From Fermentibacter sp964564435 (GTDB taxonomy: Bacteria > Fermentibacterota > Fermentibacteria > Fermentibacterales > Fermentibacteraceae), in assembly GCA_964564435.1 (NCBI GenBank), contig CAZMAT010000002.1:124001-188000 (forward strand): DNA of 64,000 nucleotides. Reading direction: 5' to 3'. Under the pieces are notes generated by a model. That model did not search any database. It saw only the letters and a program-made list of their open reading frames with translations, and was not told where the DNA came from. Of the stretch, positions 49,958 to 57,661 are shown piece after piece. A program made the translations under genes and the position numbers. Each line of letters starts with the position of its first letter. Positions within the stretch are counted from its first letter, which is position 1.

Positions 49958-51090
49958 ATCCCCCGTGTGTTGGCGAATGCTTCGATTCCCGCAACAATAG
50001 CCCGCGCGGTCCGGAACCGGAAGTCCAGATCCCGCAGGAGGCTCTCCTCGCCCGGATTCGAGATGAAGGCCACCTCGAGTAGCACCGACGGCATCCATGC
50101 CCCCCTGAGGACGTAGAATCCGGCCTGCTTGACCCCTCTGTCCGATCCGGAGGGCCACTCCCCCGACATGCTCCTCTGCAGGCTCTCGGCCAGGCTGCTG
50201 CTCTGGCTGAGATACAGGTTCTGCGCGATGTCGGCCAGCAGGAACGACAGGGCTCCGCCGTCGGACTCCGGTTCCGGGTCGCCGTACAGTTCGGCCACTC
50301 CGTTCTCCATGGCGGCAACCGCCCTCGCGTCATCGGTCCTGGCCAGGCTGAGGAAGTAGGTCTCGAAGCCCCCGGCCCCCCGGTTGGTGCTCGCGTTGCA
50401 GTGGATGCTGACGAAGAGGTCCGCCCTCGCCCGGTTGGCGAACCGTGTCCTCTCTCCCAGGGAGACGTAGGTATCGGAATCCCGCGTCATGAGGACTTCC
50501 ACTCCCGGCATGCCAAGGGCGAGCAGATCCCTGACGAGAAGGGCGATTTCGAGATTCCTGTCCTTCTCCGCATCGCCGCCGGGTCCGACTGCGCCTGGAT
50601 CCCTCCCGCCATGTCCGGGATCGAGGACGATGCAGTCGAAATCGGAGAGCCACGGCGCAGGGAGTCCGGACGAGAGCGCCGCGACGGCGAGCGAGTCGGG
50701 CGAGGCGGCGGGGCCGGCCGGCTCGTCGGGAGGCCCCGCCCATGACAACGCAGGGAGGTCGAATCCCACCGCCGACCTGAAGAAGACGATCAGGCTGAGG
50801 CTGTCGGCGCTCAGGGCCCAGTCGACGGACTGCACGAGCGGGCTCCCGGTGGCCCTGAGGGTGATGCCGTCACCGGAAACGGACAGGCTCTCGACCCAGA
50901 ACGATCCCCGGGGCGGAGCGGGGGGCAGCGTGAACCCGGTGCGCACCAGCACGGTGAAGCCTTCAGCGACGACGGATGGCGACATGGCGGAGTCGGTTGT
51001 GATCTCGAGGAGAGCACCGTCCGGCCTGGGAACCACTCTGATGCCGGGCGCGGGGACGAGCGCCAGGATAGCCAGGAACAGGTCAGTCAC
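49954..51090 (-). CDS. amiC: N-acetylmuramoyl-L-alanine amidase
   Basis: 378 residues. An N-terminal ~170-residue domain (signal MTDLFLAILALVPAPG, beta-rich, AMIN-like) precedes an Amidase_3 catalytic domain: IVLDPGHGGRDPG (Zn His), a Glu shortly after (KDRNLEIALLVRDLL), LFVSIHCNAS (Zn His) and LLEVAFISNPGEE (catalytic Glu). It cleaves the peptide stem from muramic acid in the periplasm, typically in cell separation. GTG start 8 bp inside the end of smpB. Confidence 0.92.
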   Translation of the reverse strand: MTDLFLAILALVPAPGIRVVPRPDGALLEITTDSAMSPSVVAEGFTVLVRTGFTLPPAPPRGSFWVESLSVSGDGITLRATGSPLVQSVDWALSADSLSLIVFFRSAVGFDLPALSWAGPPDEPAGPAASPDSLAVAALSSGLPAPWLSDFDCIVLDPGHGGRDPGAVGPGGDAEKDRNLEIALLVRDLLALGMPGVEVLMTRDSDTYVSLGERTRFANRARADLFVSIHCNASTNRGAGGFETYFLSLARTDDARAVAAMENGVAELYGDPEPESDGGALSFLLADIAQNLYLSQSSSLAESLQRSMSGEWPSGSDRGVKQAGFYVLRGAWMPSVLLEVAFISNPGEESLLRDLDFRFRTARAIVAGIEAFANTRGI

Positions 51091-51535
51091 GCCTGGCCTT
51101 CATGGCGGCTTCGATCCTCCTGCGGTCGTCCCGCTTCGCGATCTCCTCCCGCCGGTCGTGCTCCTTCCTGCCCCTGCAGATCCCCAGCAGCATCTTCACG
51201 ATCCCGTTGCTGTAGTGCAGATCGAGCGGCACCAGCGTCAGACCCTTCTCGTCGATCCTGCGCCTGAGCCTCTCGAGCTCCCTCCTGTGCGCCAGGAGCT
51301 TCCGCCTGCGGTTGGGGGGATGGTTCTCGCGGGCCTGGTCGTACTCGGGCACGTGCATGCCCGTGACCCAGAGCTGGCCCCTGTCGTCGAAGGATGCGTA
51401 CGAGCCTGCGAGGCCGGATCCGCCCCCTCTGACGGACCTCGCCTCCGTTCCCCTGAGAACGAGACCCACCTCGATCGTGTCGAGGATCTCGTAATCGTGG
51501 AATGCTCTCCTGTTGCGGGTGATCGAATCCTTCAG
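51083..51535 (-). CDS. smpB: SsrA-binding protein, CTG start
   Basis: 150 residues when read from CTG 51535. SmpB binds tmRNA in trans-translation. Conserved stretches: NRRAFHDYEILDTIEVGLVL, GTEARSVRGG, WVTGMHVPEYDQARENH, RRKLLAHRRELERLRRRID, GLTLVPLDLHY and a basic tail. An in-frame TGA lies five codons upstream (51550-51548). Between it and the conserved NRRAFHDYE there is no ATG, GTG or TTG; CTG stands 5 nt after GGAGG and gives the normal N-terminus. The GTG at 51469 would delete an essential beta-strand. The tmRNA gene is not in the window. Confidence 0.92.
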   Translation of the reverse strand: MKDSITRNRRAFHDYEILDTIEVGLVLRGTEARSVRGGGSGLAGSYASFDDRGQLWVTGMHVPEYDQARENHPPNRRRKLLAHRRELERLRRRIDEKGLTLVPLDLHYSNGIVKMLLGICRGRKEHDRREEIAKRDDRRRIEAAMKARRD

Positions 51536-51591
51536 GGGATCCTCCGGTCATTGACGCCCGGCCCCGGCCGGGCTAGAATCTCGCGCCCGGT

Positions 51592-51677
51592 GCCGAAGTG
51601 GCGAAATGGCAGACGCGCTAGGTTCAGGACCTAGTAAGGGAAACCTTGTGGGGGTTCAAGTCCCCCCTTCGGCACCA
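51592..51677 (+). tRNA. trnL: tRNA-Leu (anticodon CAG)
   Basis: 86 nt with encoded CCA. Acceptor GCCGAAG/CTTCGGC, a D-arm with AAATGGCAGAC, anticodon arm CTAGG-TTCAGGA-CCTAG giving CAG, a long type II variable arm (TAAGGGAAACCTTG) and a T-arm GGGGGTTCAAGTCCCCC. The last 22 bp overlap, on the other strand, the 3' end of the decarboxylase gene. Confidence 0.97.
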
Positions 51678-52900
51678 GACTTCCCCCTCAGACGCGAGAC
51701 GCCCTTCATCACCTGTACGGTCAGCCCTATCATCACAAGCCCGAGCAGGACCTTGCCCATTCCTCCCGCCAGTATGGACAGACCCTCCGAGACACCGGTC
51801 GTGTCGCCCGTGCGGATGCAGAGATCCAGCAGGACCCCGCCGGCCAGGACCGACCCGATCTGCCCGGAGACGTTGGCGCTGACGGCGTGCATCAGCAGGA
51901 AGTTGCCCTTGTCCTCCTCCCGTCCGAGCTGCTGGACCAGCCTCGCGGACATGGGGAAGGACGAGAGGCCGGCGGCTCCGATCAGGGGGTTCACCCTGAC
52001 TCCGAGAGCATGGAGGATCTTGCCCATGCCCACACCGAACGCGGTGGAGACGATGAAGGCCAGGAGCCCGAGGCCGAAGATCAGGAGGGTCTCCGTCTGC
52101 AGGAAGATGTCGGCCCGCATCGTGGAACCCACTGCGATCCCGAGGAACAGCGTCACGAGACTGGCGAGCGTGTTGCGCGCCGAAGCCGCGAGGCTCTCCG
52201 TGGCCCCCGAGGTGGCGAGGATGTTCCCGAACATCAGGGTGCCTATCAGGGGGATGCTCAGGGGGCTGAGCATGGCGCTGATGAGGATGATGGTGTAGGG
52301 GAATATCTTGAGGAGGACAGGCGGCACTCCGGTCTCCGAAGTCGGCATCCTCACCGCCCGCTCCCTGCGGGTCGTCATCAGCCTCATGATCGGGGGCTGG
52401 ATGAGAGGCACCAGGGCCATGTAGGAATAGGCCGCCAGGGTGACCGACCCCACGATTCGCGGGGCCAGCCTCGAGGCCACCACGATGGAGGTCGGGCCGT
52501 CCGCCGTGCCGATGACGCCTATGGACGCGGCCTCGAAGAGCGGGAAACCTGCTATGAGCGCTGCGAGGAGGGCGCCGAAGATCCCCACCTGTCCGGCCGC
52601 GCCGAAGACGACGAGCCAGGGCCTCTCCAGAAGTGGCTTGAAGTCGAGCATGGCCCCTATCGCGACGAATATCAGGAGAGGGAAAAGCTCGTTGGAGATG
52701 CCGTACTGATAAAGGAGCCCCAGGAAGGAATGGGCCTCCCTCATGGGAGAGAGGGGGAGGTTCACGAGGACCATGCCGAGCCCGATCGGGAGCAGCAGGA
52801 GAGGCTCGTATCCCTTCCTGACGGCGAAACCGATCAGAGCCAGGCCGAAGGCTATCATCGCGGCCTCGCCCGGGCTCGGGAGATAGAGACCCCAGTTCAT
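51656..52900 (-). CDS. oadB: Sodium-pump decarboxylase beta subunit
   Basis: 414 residues from ATG 52900, overlapping the rfbC stop (ATGA). An integral membrane protein with ~9 helices and OadB/GcdB/MmdB signatures: GIGAMLDF-type early loop (VAIGAMLDFKPLL), GTADGPTSIVVASRLAP containing the key Asp, AYSYMALVPLIQPPIMRLMTTRRER, and GAAGLSSFPMSARLVQ...NFLLMHAVSANVSGQIGS. It couples carboxybiotin decarboxylation to Na+ export. Alpha and gamma subunits are not in the window. Its last codons are antisense to tRNA-Leu. Which acid is decarboxylated is unknown. Confidence 0.92.
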   Translation of the reverse strand: MNWGLYLPSPGEAAMIAFGLALIGFAVRKGYEPLLLLPIGLGMVLVNLPLSPMREAHSFLGLLYQYGISNELFPLLIFVAIGAMLDFKPLLERPWLVVFGAAGQVGIFGALLAALIAGFPLFEAASIGVIGTADGPTSIVVASRLAPRIVGSVTLAAYSYMALVPLIQPPIMRLMTTRRERAVRMPTSETGVPPVLLKIFPYTIILISAMLSPLSIPLIGTLMFGNILATSGATESLAASARNTLASLVTLFLGIAVGSTMRADIFLQTETLLIFGLGLLAFIVSTAFGVGMGKILHALGVRVNPLIGAAGLSSFPMSARLVQQLGREEDKGNFLLMHAVSANVSGQIGSVLAGGVLLDLCIRTGDTTGVSEGLSILAGGMGKVLLGLVMIGLTVQVMKGVSRLRGKSGAEGGT

Positions 52901-53445
52901 ATCCCTGCTTTCCTCCTGAAGGCCAGCGGACCCGCCGACGAGAGAGGCGGGTTCGAGGAATCGCGCCCGCTCAGCACGGGATCGACGACACCCCAGTCGA
53001 TCCCGTTCTCCGGGTCGTCCCATGCGGTGCCGTACTCGTCGCTGCCGTCGTAGAGGGCGTTGACCACATAGACCATCGAACAGTCGGTCAGCGCGAGGTA
53101 TCCGTGCGCGACCCCCGGGGGGATGAGCACGGAGGCTCCGGAACCGGCCGAGAGCGGGAGGCTCGCAGAAACTCCAAGGGTGGGCGATCCGGGCCTCAGG
53201 TCGATGAAGCCGGCCAGCATGTCACCCTCGACTGGGAACCAGAGGTCGTGCTGCCTGAGATGATAGTGGAGGCCCCGCAGGACTCCCGCTCTCGATCTCG
53301 TGCAGTTCACCTGCAGGTCGCCGCCGAAGACCCCCCCGAACCAGGAGGAGCGGAACACCTCGCGGAAGCTCCCCCGGCCGTCGGGGAAGAATGGGGTGTC
53401 CACCGTGAGGAGGCCGTCTATCCCGGCCCGGGCCTGGCTGTCCAA
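52897..53445 (-). CDS. rfbC: dTDP-4-dehydrorhamnose 3,5-epimerase-like protein
   Basis: 182 residues from TTG 53445, 4 nt after GGAGG; an ATG five codons upstream has no ribosome site. RmlC cupin: RGSFREVFRSSWF, NCTRSRAGVLRGLHYH (the catalytic His region), VEGDMLAGFIDLR, GSPTLGVSASL, IPPGVAHGYLALTD and ENGIDWG. It epimerises dTDP-4-keto-6-deoxyhexoses for surface sugar synthesis. No rfbA, rfbB or rfbD lies beside it. Some specificity drift is possible. Confidence 0.85.
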   Translation of the reverse strand: MDSQARAGIDGLLTVDTPFFPDGRGSFREVFRSSWFGGVFGGDLQVNCTRSRAGVLRGLHYHLRQHDLWFPVEGDMLAGFIDLRPGSPTLGVSASLPLSAGSGASVLIPPGVAHGYLALTDCSMVYVVNALYDGSDEYGTAWDDPENGIDWGVVDPVLSGRDSSNPPLSSAGPLAFRRKAGI

Positions 53446-53552
53446 TGAGCCTCCATCCATCGCGGGGCTTCATGACAAGCGGCCCCGCCGGCTTTAGATT
53501 GCCCGACAAGCATACACAACACGCGCACATCACTGCAAACACGGAGGCCGCG

Positions 53553-54188
53553 GTGAGAGCAAGCGAGCGAGCCGTCGAGATCGTGAGGATCCTGTCGGAG
53601 GAGTACCCCGGCGCCCGCTGCTTGCTGGAGTACGGGAAGGTGCCCTACCGGCTGCTCCTGTCCACGATAATGTCCGCCCAGACCACCGACGAGGCGGTCA
53701 ACAGGGTGACTCCCGCCCTCTGGGAGGCCTATCCCGACCTCGGGAGCCTGGCCGCTGCCCCCAGGCATGATGTGGAGCGGATCATCCACTCCCTGGGCTT
53801 CTTCCGGGCCAAGTCCGCCTCCATCCAGGGGGCTGCGGCATGGCTCCTCGAGAACACGGGCGGCCGCGTACCCGAGTCGTTCGACGACCTGCTCAGGATC
53901 CCGGGCGTCGGACGGAAGACCGCCAACGTGGTGAGGGCCGAGATCCACGGGCTGCCCGCCCTCATAGTGGACACGCACGTGAAGAGGCTCTCCTTCAGGC
54001 TTGGCCTCACTGCCTCGGATGATCCCGGCAGGATCGAGACGGATCTCGAGAAGCTCGTCCCGCCGCAGTCGAGAACCGTCTTCAGCCATTCCGTCGGCTT
54101 CCACGGCAGGAGGGTCTGTACGGCCCGGAAGCCATCCTGCGCCGCCTGCGTGCTCGCATCGCTCTGCCCGAGGAAGGGTCTCGCATAG
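53553..54188 (+). CDS. nth: Endonuclease III
   Basis: 211 residues from GTG 53553 (GGAGG 5 nt upstream). A DNA glycosylase/AP lyase for oxidised pyrimidines. Helix-hairpin-helix LLRIPGVGRKTANVV with the catalytic Lys in GRKT and the Asp in VDTHVKRLS; a C-terminal 4Fe-4S loop with C-x6-C-x2-C-x5-C spacing (VCTARKPSCAACVLASLC). MSAQTTDEAVN matches the family's LSAQ(T/S)TD. Followed at once by a strong terminator. Confidence 0.96.
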   Translation: MRASERAVEIVRILSEEYPGARCLLEYGKVPYRLLLSTIMSAQTTDEAVNRVTPALWEAYPDLGSLAAAPRHDVERIIHSLGFFRAKSASIQGAAAWLLENTGGRVPESFDDLLRIPGVGRKTANVVRAEIHGLPALIVDTHVKRLSFRLGLTASDDPGRIETDLEKLVPPQSRTVFSHSVGFHGRRVCTARKPSCAACVLASLCPRKGLA

Positions 54189-54222
54189 AAAGGAGCCGGC
54201 CGCCCGGAGGCGGCCGGCCTTT
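54189..54222. terminator. Bidirectional terminator between nth and the secreted protein gene
   Basis: AAAGG(A)GCCGGCCGCC, CGGA loop, GGCGGCCGGC-CTTT: a perfect 10-bp core at 54195-54204/54209-54218 flanked by A- and T-runs, giving a T-run on either strand. It begins at the base after the nth stop and ends 18 bp from the stop of the convergent gene. Confidence 0.8.
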
Positions 54223-54239
54223 CGATCAGACAGGGATCG

Positions 54240-54878
54240 TCAGTCTATGTCGCCCAGGTCGACCGACCAGTAGAAACCGGCGGCGTCGATCCAGACCTCC
54301 CACAGGGTGTAGGTGTCGCCGTCCTCGTCCTGGCAGTAGATGTCGTAGTAGTCGTTCGCGGGGACGTAGAAGGTGTAGGAGTCGCCGGGGACGATGGTGC
54401 TGCTGCCGAGGCGGTCGGAGCCCCAGTCGGACGTGGAGGAGGGGTTGCAGTAGACGTAGAAGATCGTCCAGCTCCCGAGGTCGTTGTAGATGGTCACGGG
54501 AGCGCTGCCGCCGCCGGTGGTGACTCCGGTCTTGTCGTCGATGACCGCGGAGGTGGAGGAGTAGTAGTACTCGCCGAGGTCGTCGAGCGTGACGTACCAG
54601 GACCAGGTCCCGGAGACGGGCACGTCGTACAGGATGTACTCATCGCCGTCCTCGTCTACCAGCCTGATGTCCCATGTGCCGTTCGTGACCGGGAACTCCC
54701 ATGTCTCGCCGACGCTCATGATCTCGCTGCCGAGCCAGTCGGAGCCCCACTCGTCGGAAGTGGACGGCGAGATGTAGACATAATAGATGTCCCAACTGCC
54801 GGTGTCGTTCGTGATCTCGATGGTGCCGGCTGAGGCAGCCATGCCGAGCACGGCAAGGGCAAACAAGGCTTGCTTCAT
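54240..54878 (-). CDS. Secreted protein with two tandem ~90-residue repeats
   Basis: 212 residues, AGGAGGGAT before ATG, signal peptide MKQALFALAVLGMAASAG. The mature part is two copies of one domain: IEITNDTGSWDIYYVYISPS...DEWGSDWLGS and VTIYNDLGSWTIFYVYCNPS...SDWGSDRLGS. Each continues with a strand rich in aromatic residues and an acidic DEDGDEY/DEDGDTY loop that could bind calcium. Very rich in Trp, Tyr, Asp and Ser. Secreted or periplasmic, function unknown; it may share a fold with the 35567-35899 lipoprotein. Confidence 0.85.
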   Translation of the reverse strand: MKQALFALAVLGMAASAGTIEITNDTGSWDIYYVYISPSTSDEWGSDWLGSEIMSVGETWEFPVTNGTWDIRLVDEDGDEYILYDVPVSGTWSWYVTLDDLGEYYYSSTSAVIDDKTGVTTGGGSAPVTIYNDLGSWTIFYVYCNPSSTSDWGSDRLGSSTIVPGDSYTFYVPANDYYDIYCQDEDGDTYTLWEVWIDAAGFYWSVDLGDID

Positions 54879-55016
54879 ATCCCTCCTCCTGGGAAGTGAG
54901 TGACACCCGCGGAAATTCTAGCACTTGCCGCGGCGGTGTCAATGTCGACACGCAGCGGAGGCTCTTCCGCCCCGCCAGGGATGATACCGCCGGGGCGACG
55001 ATCCATTCCACGGCCT

Positions 55017-55022
55017 TATATT
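55017..55022 (+). promoter_or_regulatory. Possible -10 box of the radical SAM operon
   Basis: TATATT in an AT island 95 bp before the TTG start. The -35 at the proper distance is weak (about GCGACG), so sigma factor and exact start are uncertain. A start near 55029 would place the structured leader at 55048-55098 inside the transcript. Confidence 0.35.
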
Positions 55023-55047
55023 ACGGGACATCGCACGGGCCTCCCTG

Positions 55048-55098
55048 CCCTGCGGAACCGGAGCCGCGAAGCGGCTCCGGGGACAGCAGACCGCAGGG
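55048..55098 (+). promoter_or_regulatory. Structured leader before the radical SAM operon
   Basis: Outer stem CCCTGCGG (55048-55055) with CCGCAGGG (55091-55098); inner perfect 10-bp hairpin CCGGAGCCGC-GAA-GCGGCTCCGG (55058-55080); a 10-nt single-stranded segment GGACAGCAGA on the 3' side. The ribosome site GGAAGGAG follows at 55101-55108. It may be a cis-regulatory RNA. I recognise no known riboswitch class. Confidence 0.5.
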
Positions 55099-55116
55099 CC
55101 GGAAGGAGCTGTTTCC

Positions 55117-56181
55117 TTGAACACCACAGGGCAGTTGATGATGGGCATGGACGCGCTCCTGGGCATCCTCGGGAGACGCAGGCCGGTCAACGTGATGATC
55201 TCCATCACCGATCGCTGCCCCAGCCGTTGCGCGTACTGCCAGATCCCGGAGCAGGGCCGGCCGGATCTGCCCACCGCCGTCTGGATCGACCTCATCTCGC
55301 AGATGGCACGGGCCGGGACGAGGCGCATCGGGGTCTGGGGCGGCGAACCCCTGTCGCGTCCCGACATAGCGGAGATCTGCGGGCATGCCAGGAGCCTCGG
55401 GATCTATGTCAGCCTCGACTCCAACGGATACCTGGTGCCGTCGAGGCCCGAAGTGCTCCGCGCCATCGACCATCTAGTGCTCGCATACGACGGCCCCGAG
55501 GAGGCCCACGACGCCAACAGGCAGCCCGGCAGCCATGCGAAGGTCATGGCCGCGATGGATGCCGCCTCGGGCAGGGTCAGGCTGTGGTCGATCACCGTAC
55601 TGACCCGCAACAACATCGGCCACATCGACCACATCCTGTCCGAAGCCGGGAAACGCGGATTCCTCGCCACCTTCCAGACCCTCCACCACAACGACAAGCT
55701 CGGGCGGAACCCCTCGGGCATGATGCCCTCCGCCGAAGAGTACAGGGAGGCCTTCAGGCACCTCCTGGAGAGGAAGAGGGAGGGCGCTCCGATCGCCAAC
55801 TCGCCGCGATACCTGAAGAGCCTGGCGGCATGGCCGGACTACCGCTCCACGAGGCTCGCCGGAGCCTTCCACGGGGTTTCCTGCAGGGCAGCGAGGATGT
55901 ACTGCAACGTGGACGTCGACGGCCGCGTCTACCCGTGCTCCCTCCTGATGGGGCTCTCGGACGACGCCCCGGATGCCGTCTCCCTCGGCTTCGACCGCGC
56001 CTTCAGAGCCCTGGGCCCCCTCCCCTGCCAGGCCTGCGTGGCGGGATGCTATACCGAATACAACTACCTGTACGGCCTCTCCGTGCCTGTCGCGCTCGAC
56101 TGGTTCGCATCGGTGAGGAGGACCGACAGGGTCATGGCGGAGGCCGCCGCCGGACGGCCCCTGCGAAAGACGGAGAACTAG
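55117..56181 (+). CDS. Radical SAM/SPASM-type protein
   Basis: 354 residues from TTG 55117 (GGAAGGAG upstream). The radical SAM cluster motif C-x3-C-x2-C is in SITDRCPSRCAYCQIPEQG near residue 30, with the SAM-binding GVWGGEPLSRPDI and later strands (VSLDSNGYLV, VLAYDGPEEAHDANR). The C-terminus has extra cysteines (SCRAARMYCNVDVDGRVYPC, then CQACVAGC) in the SPASM/twitch arrangement that binds auxiliary Fe-S clusters. Such enzymes modify peptides, proteins or cofactors. First gene of a three-gene operon; the next gene starts at the adjacent base. Confidence 0.85.
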   Translation: MNTTGQLMMGMDALLGILGRRRPVNVMISITDRCPSRCAYCQIPEQGRPDLPTAVWIDLISQMARAGTRRIGVWGGEPLSRPDIAEICGHARSLGIYVSLDSNGYLVPSRPEVLRAIDHLVLAYDGPEEAHDANRQPGSHAKVMAAMDAASGRVRLWSITVLTRNNIGHIDHILSEAGKRGFLATFQTLHHNDKLGRNPSGMMPSAEEYREAFRHLLERKREGAPIANSPRYLKSLAAWPDYRSTRLAGAFHGVSCRAARMYCNVDVDGRVYPCSLLMGLSDDAPDAVSLGFDRAFRALGPLPCQACVAGCYTEYNYLYGLSVPVALDWFASVRRTDRVMAEAAAGRPLRKTEN

Positions 56182-57657
56182 ATGCCAGCACTGCCGGAGT
56201 ACCTTACACGGGCCCTCCTCGAATCGGAGGGCGTCCCTGTCGTCCCTGGGGTGATGCTCACCTCCGCTCCCGCCTCTGTCGCCGGTTTCCCGGTGTTCCT
56301 CAAGGCGCAGATACCCGGAGCGACCAGCAGGAAGAGCGCGGGTCTGGTGAGGCGGGTCGATTCGCCCGCCGAACTCGGCGCTGTCCTGCCCGACCTCCTG
56401 TCCAGGGACCGCTGCGAAGGCGTCCTGGCGGCCGAAGCTCTCGATATCGAGCTCGAGCTGTATGCCGGGGTGGTGTTCGACGCCGGATCGTCCTCGGCCC
56501 TTCCCGGCGGCAGGCTCCTGTTCAGCCTCGCCGGAGGCTCGGGCATCGAGGCACGGGCCGGCTCCCTGACCGAGATACGCTTCCCGCTCTCGTCCCCCCC
56601 ATCCCCCGGGACCCTGGCGGCCTCCCTCCCGGACGCACCGTGGAGGGCTTCCGCCGCAGACCTCCTGGCCGGCATGGCCCGGACATTCTGCAGGTACAGG
56701 CTCCTCGTCCTCGAGGCCAATCCGCTCGCGGTGCTGCGCGGTGACGGCAGGGTGCTCGTGGTCGACTGCAGGGCCGAATTCGAGGACAGGGCGGTGAGAA
56801 AGGGCGAGGAGGCGCTGTTCGGGACCGCTTCGGCCAGGGCCGGTGACTCGACGCGCCTCGAGAGGATGGTGGGCGCCTTCAACAGCAGCGACCCTGCCGG
56901 CACTGCCTTCTTCAGGCAGAACAGGGGGACGCCCGCGCCGGGAGCGGTCAGGGTCGCGACCAATCTCTGCGGGGGCGGCGGCAAGATGCTGTGGGAGATG
57001 GCGGTCGGCGGGAGGGACGACATCTTCGCCCTCAACGAATCCGACACCTCCGGAGGGCTCTCGGCGTTCAAGAGCTACAGGTTCCTCAGGGCCGTCCTCG
57101 CCCAGGAGGATGCCGATCTCCTGCTCTTCACGGGATCGGGGATGGCGTTCCAGAGCCAGCTCAACATAGCCGCGGCCATATGGAAGGCTCTGCGCGAGAG
57201 CCCCTGCGTCGTCCCCGTCATGGTGCGGTTCGGCGGCACCGACGAGGACAGGGCGAGGGCGATGTTCGCAAGGCTCGCCGGATCGCTCAGAGTCCCTGTC
57301 CGCACGTACCCCTCCGAGGTCTTCCCCAATGCAATGGTCGACTCCATCCGCGGTTTCCTGGAAGATGCCGGGACGTCCTCGCCCGTCCCGCCCGACTGCC
57401 CTCCCGGGGGATCCCCAGCCTTCGAGGTGGCCGTGCCCCCGGGGAGATTCCACGTAGACGGCGCCAGGTGCGCCGAGTGCCGTGAGAGGCCGTGCCTCGG
57501 GGCATGCCCGACGCACTTCCTGGTCTGGGCGGACGGATCTGGCCCCGCCCCGGCGGAGGGCCAGCGCTGCACGGGCTGCCTGATGTGCGAGGCGGCCTGC
57601 CTTCTCGACGGCTCCGCCGGATTGTTCATCGAACTGGAAATGCCGGAGGTGGAGTGA
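56182..57657 (+). CDS. ATP-grasp acyl-CoA synthetase-like protein fused to a two-cluster ferredoxin
   Basis: 491 residues. The N-terminal ~220 residues resemble the ATP-grasp part of succinyl-CoA ligase beta (YLTRALLESEGVPVVPG, VFLKAQIPGATSRKSAG, LLVLEANPLAVL). A SucC-like CoA-ligase domain follows at ~250-400 (VATNLCGGGGKMLWEMAVGG, DLLLFTGSGMAFQSQLNIAA). The last ~70 residues are a ferredoxin with C-x2-C-x4-C-x3-CP and C-x2-C-x2-C-x3-C, a two-[4Fe-4S] pattern. It should pair with the SucD-like protein encoded 4 bp downstream. A fusion of acyl-CoA ligase and ferredoxin is unusual. Substrate unknown. Confidence 0.8.
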   Translation: MPALPEYLTRALLESEGVPVVPGVMLTSAPASVAGFPVFLKAQIPGATSRKSAGLVRRVDSPAELGAVLPDLLSRDRCEGVLAAEALDIELELYAGVVFDAGSSSALPGGRLLFSLAGGSGIEARAGSLTEIRFPLSSPPSPGTLAASLPDAPWRASAADLLAGMARTFCRYRLLVLEANPLAVLRGDGRVLVVDCRAEFEDRAVRKGEEALFGTASARAGDSTRLERMVGAFNSSDPAGTAFFRQNRGTPAPGAVRVATNLCGGGGKMLWEMAVGGRDDIFALNESDTSGGLSAFKSYRFLRAVLAQEDADLLLFTGSGMAFQSQLNIAAAIWKALRESPCVVPVMVRFGGTDEDRARAMFARLAGSLRVPVRTYPSEVFPNAMVDSIRGFLEDAGTSSPVPPDCPPGGSPAFEVAVPPGRFHVDGARCAECRERPCLGACPTHFLVWADGSGPAPAEGQRCTGCLMCEAACLLDGSAGLFIELEMPEVE

Positions 57658-57661
57658 GGAC

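Noticed and set aside
52897..53460. A complete rhamnose operon around rfbC
   Set aside because: No rfbA, rfbB or rfbD genes are next to it; the neighbour is a sodium-pump subunit.
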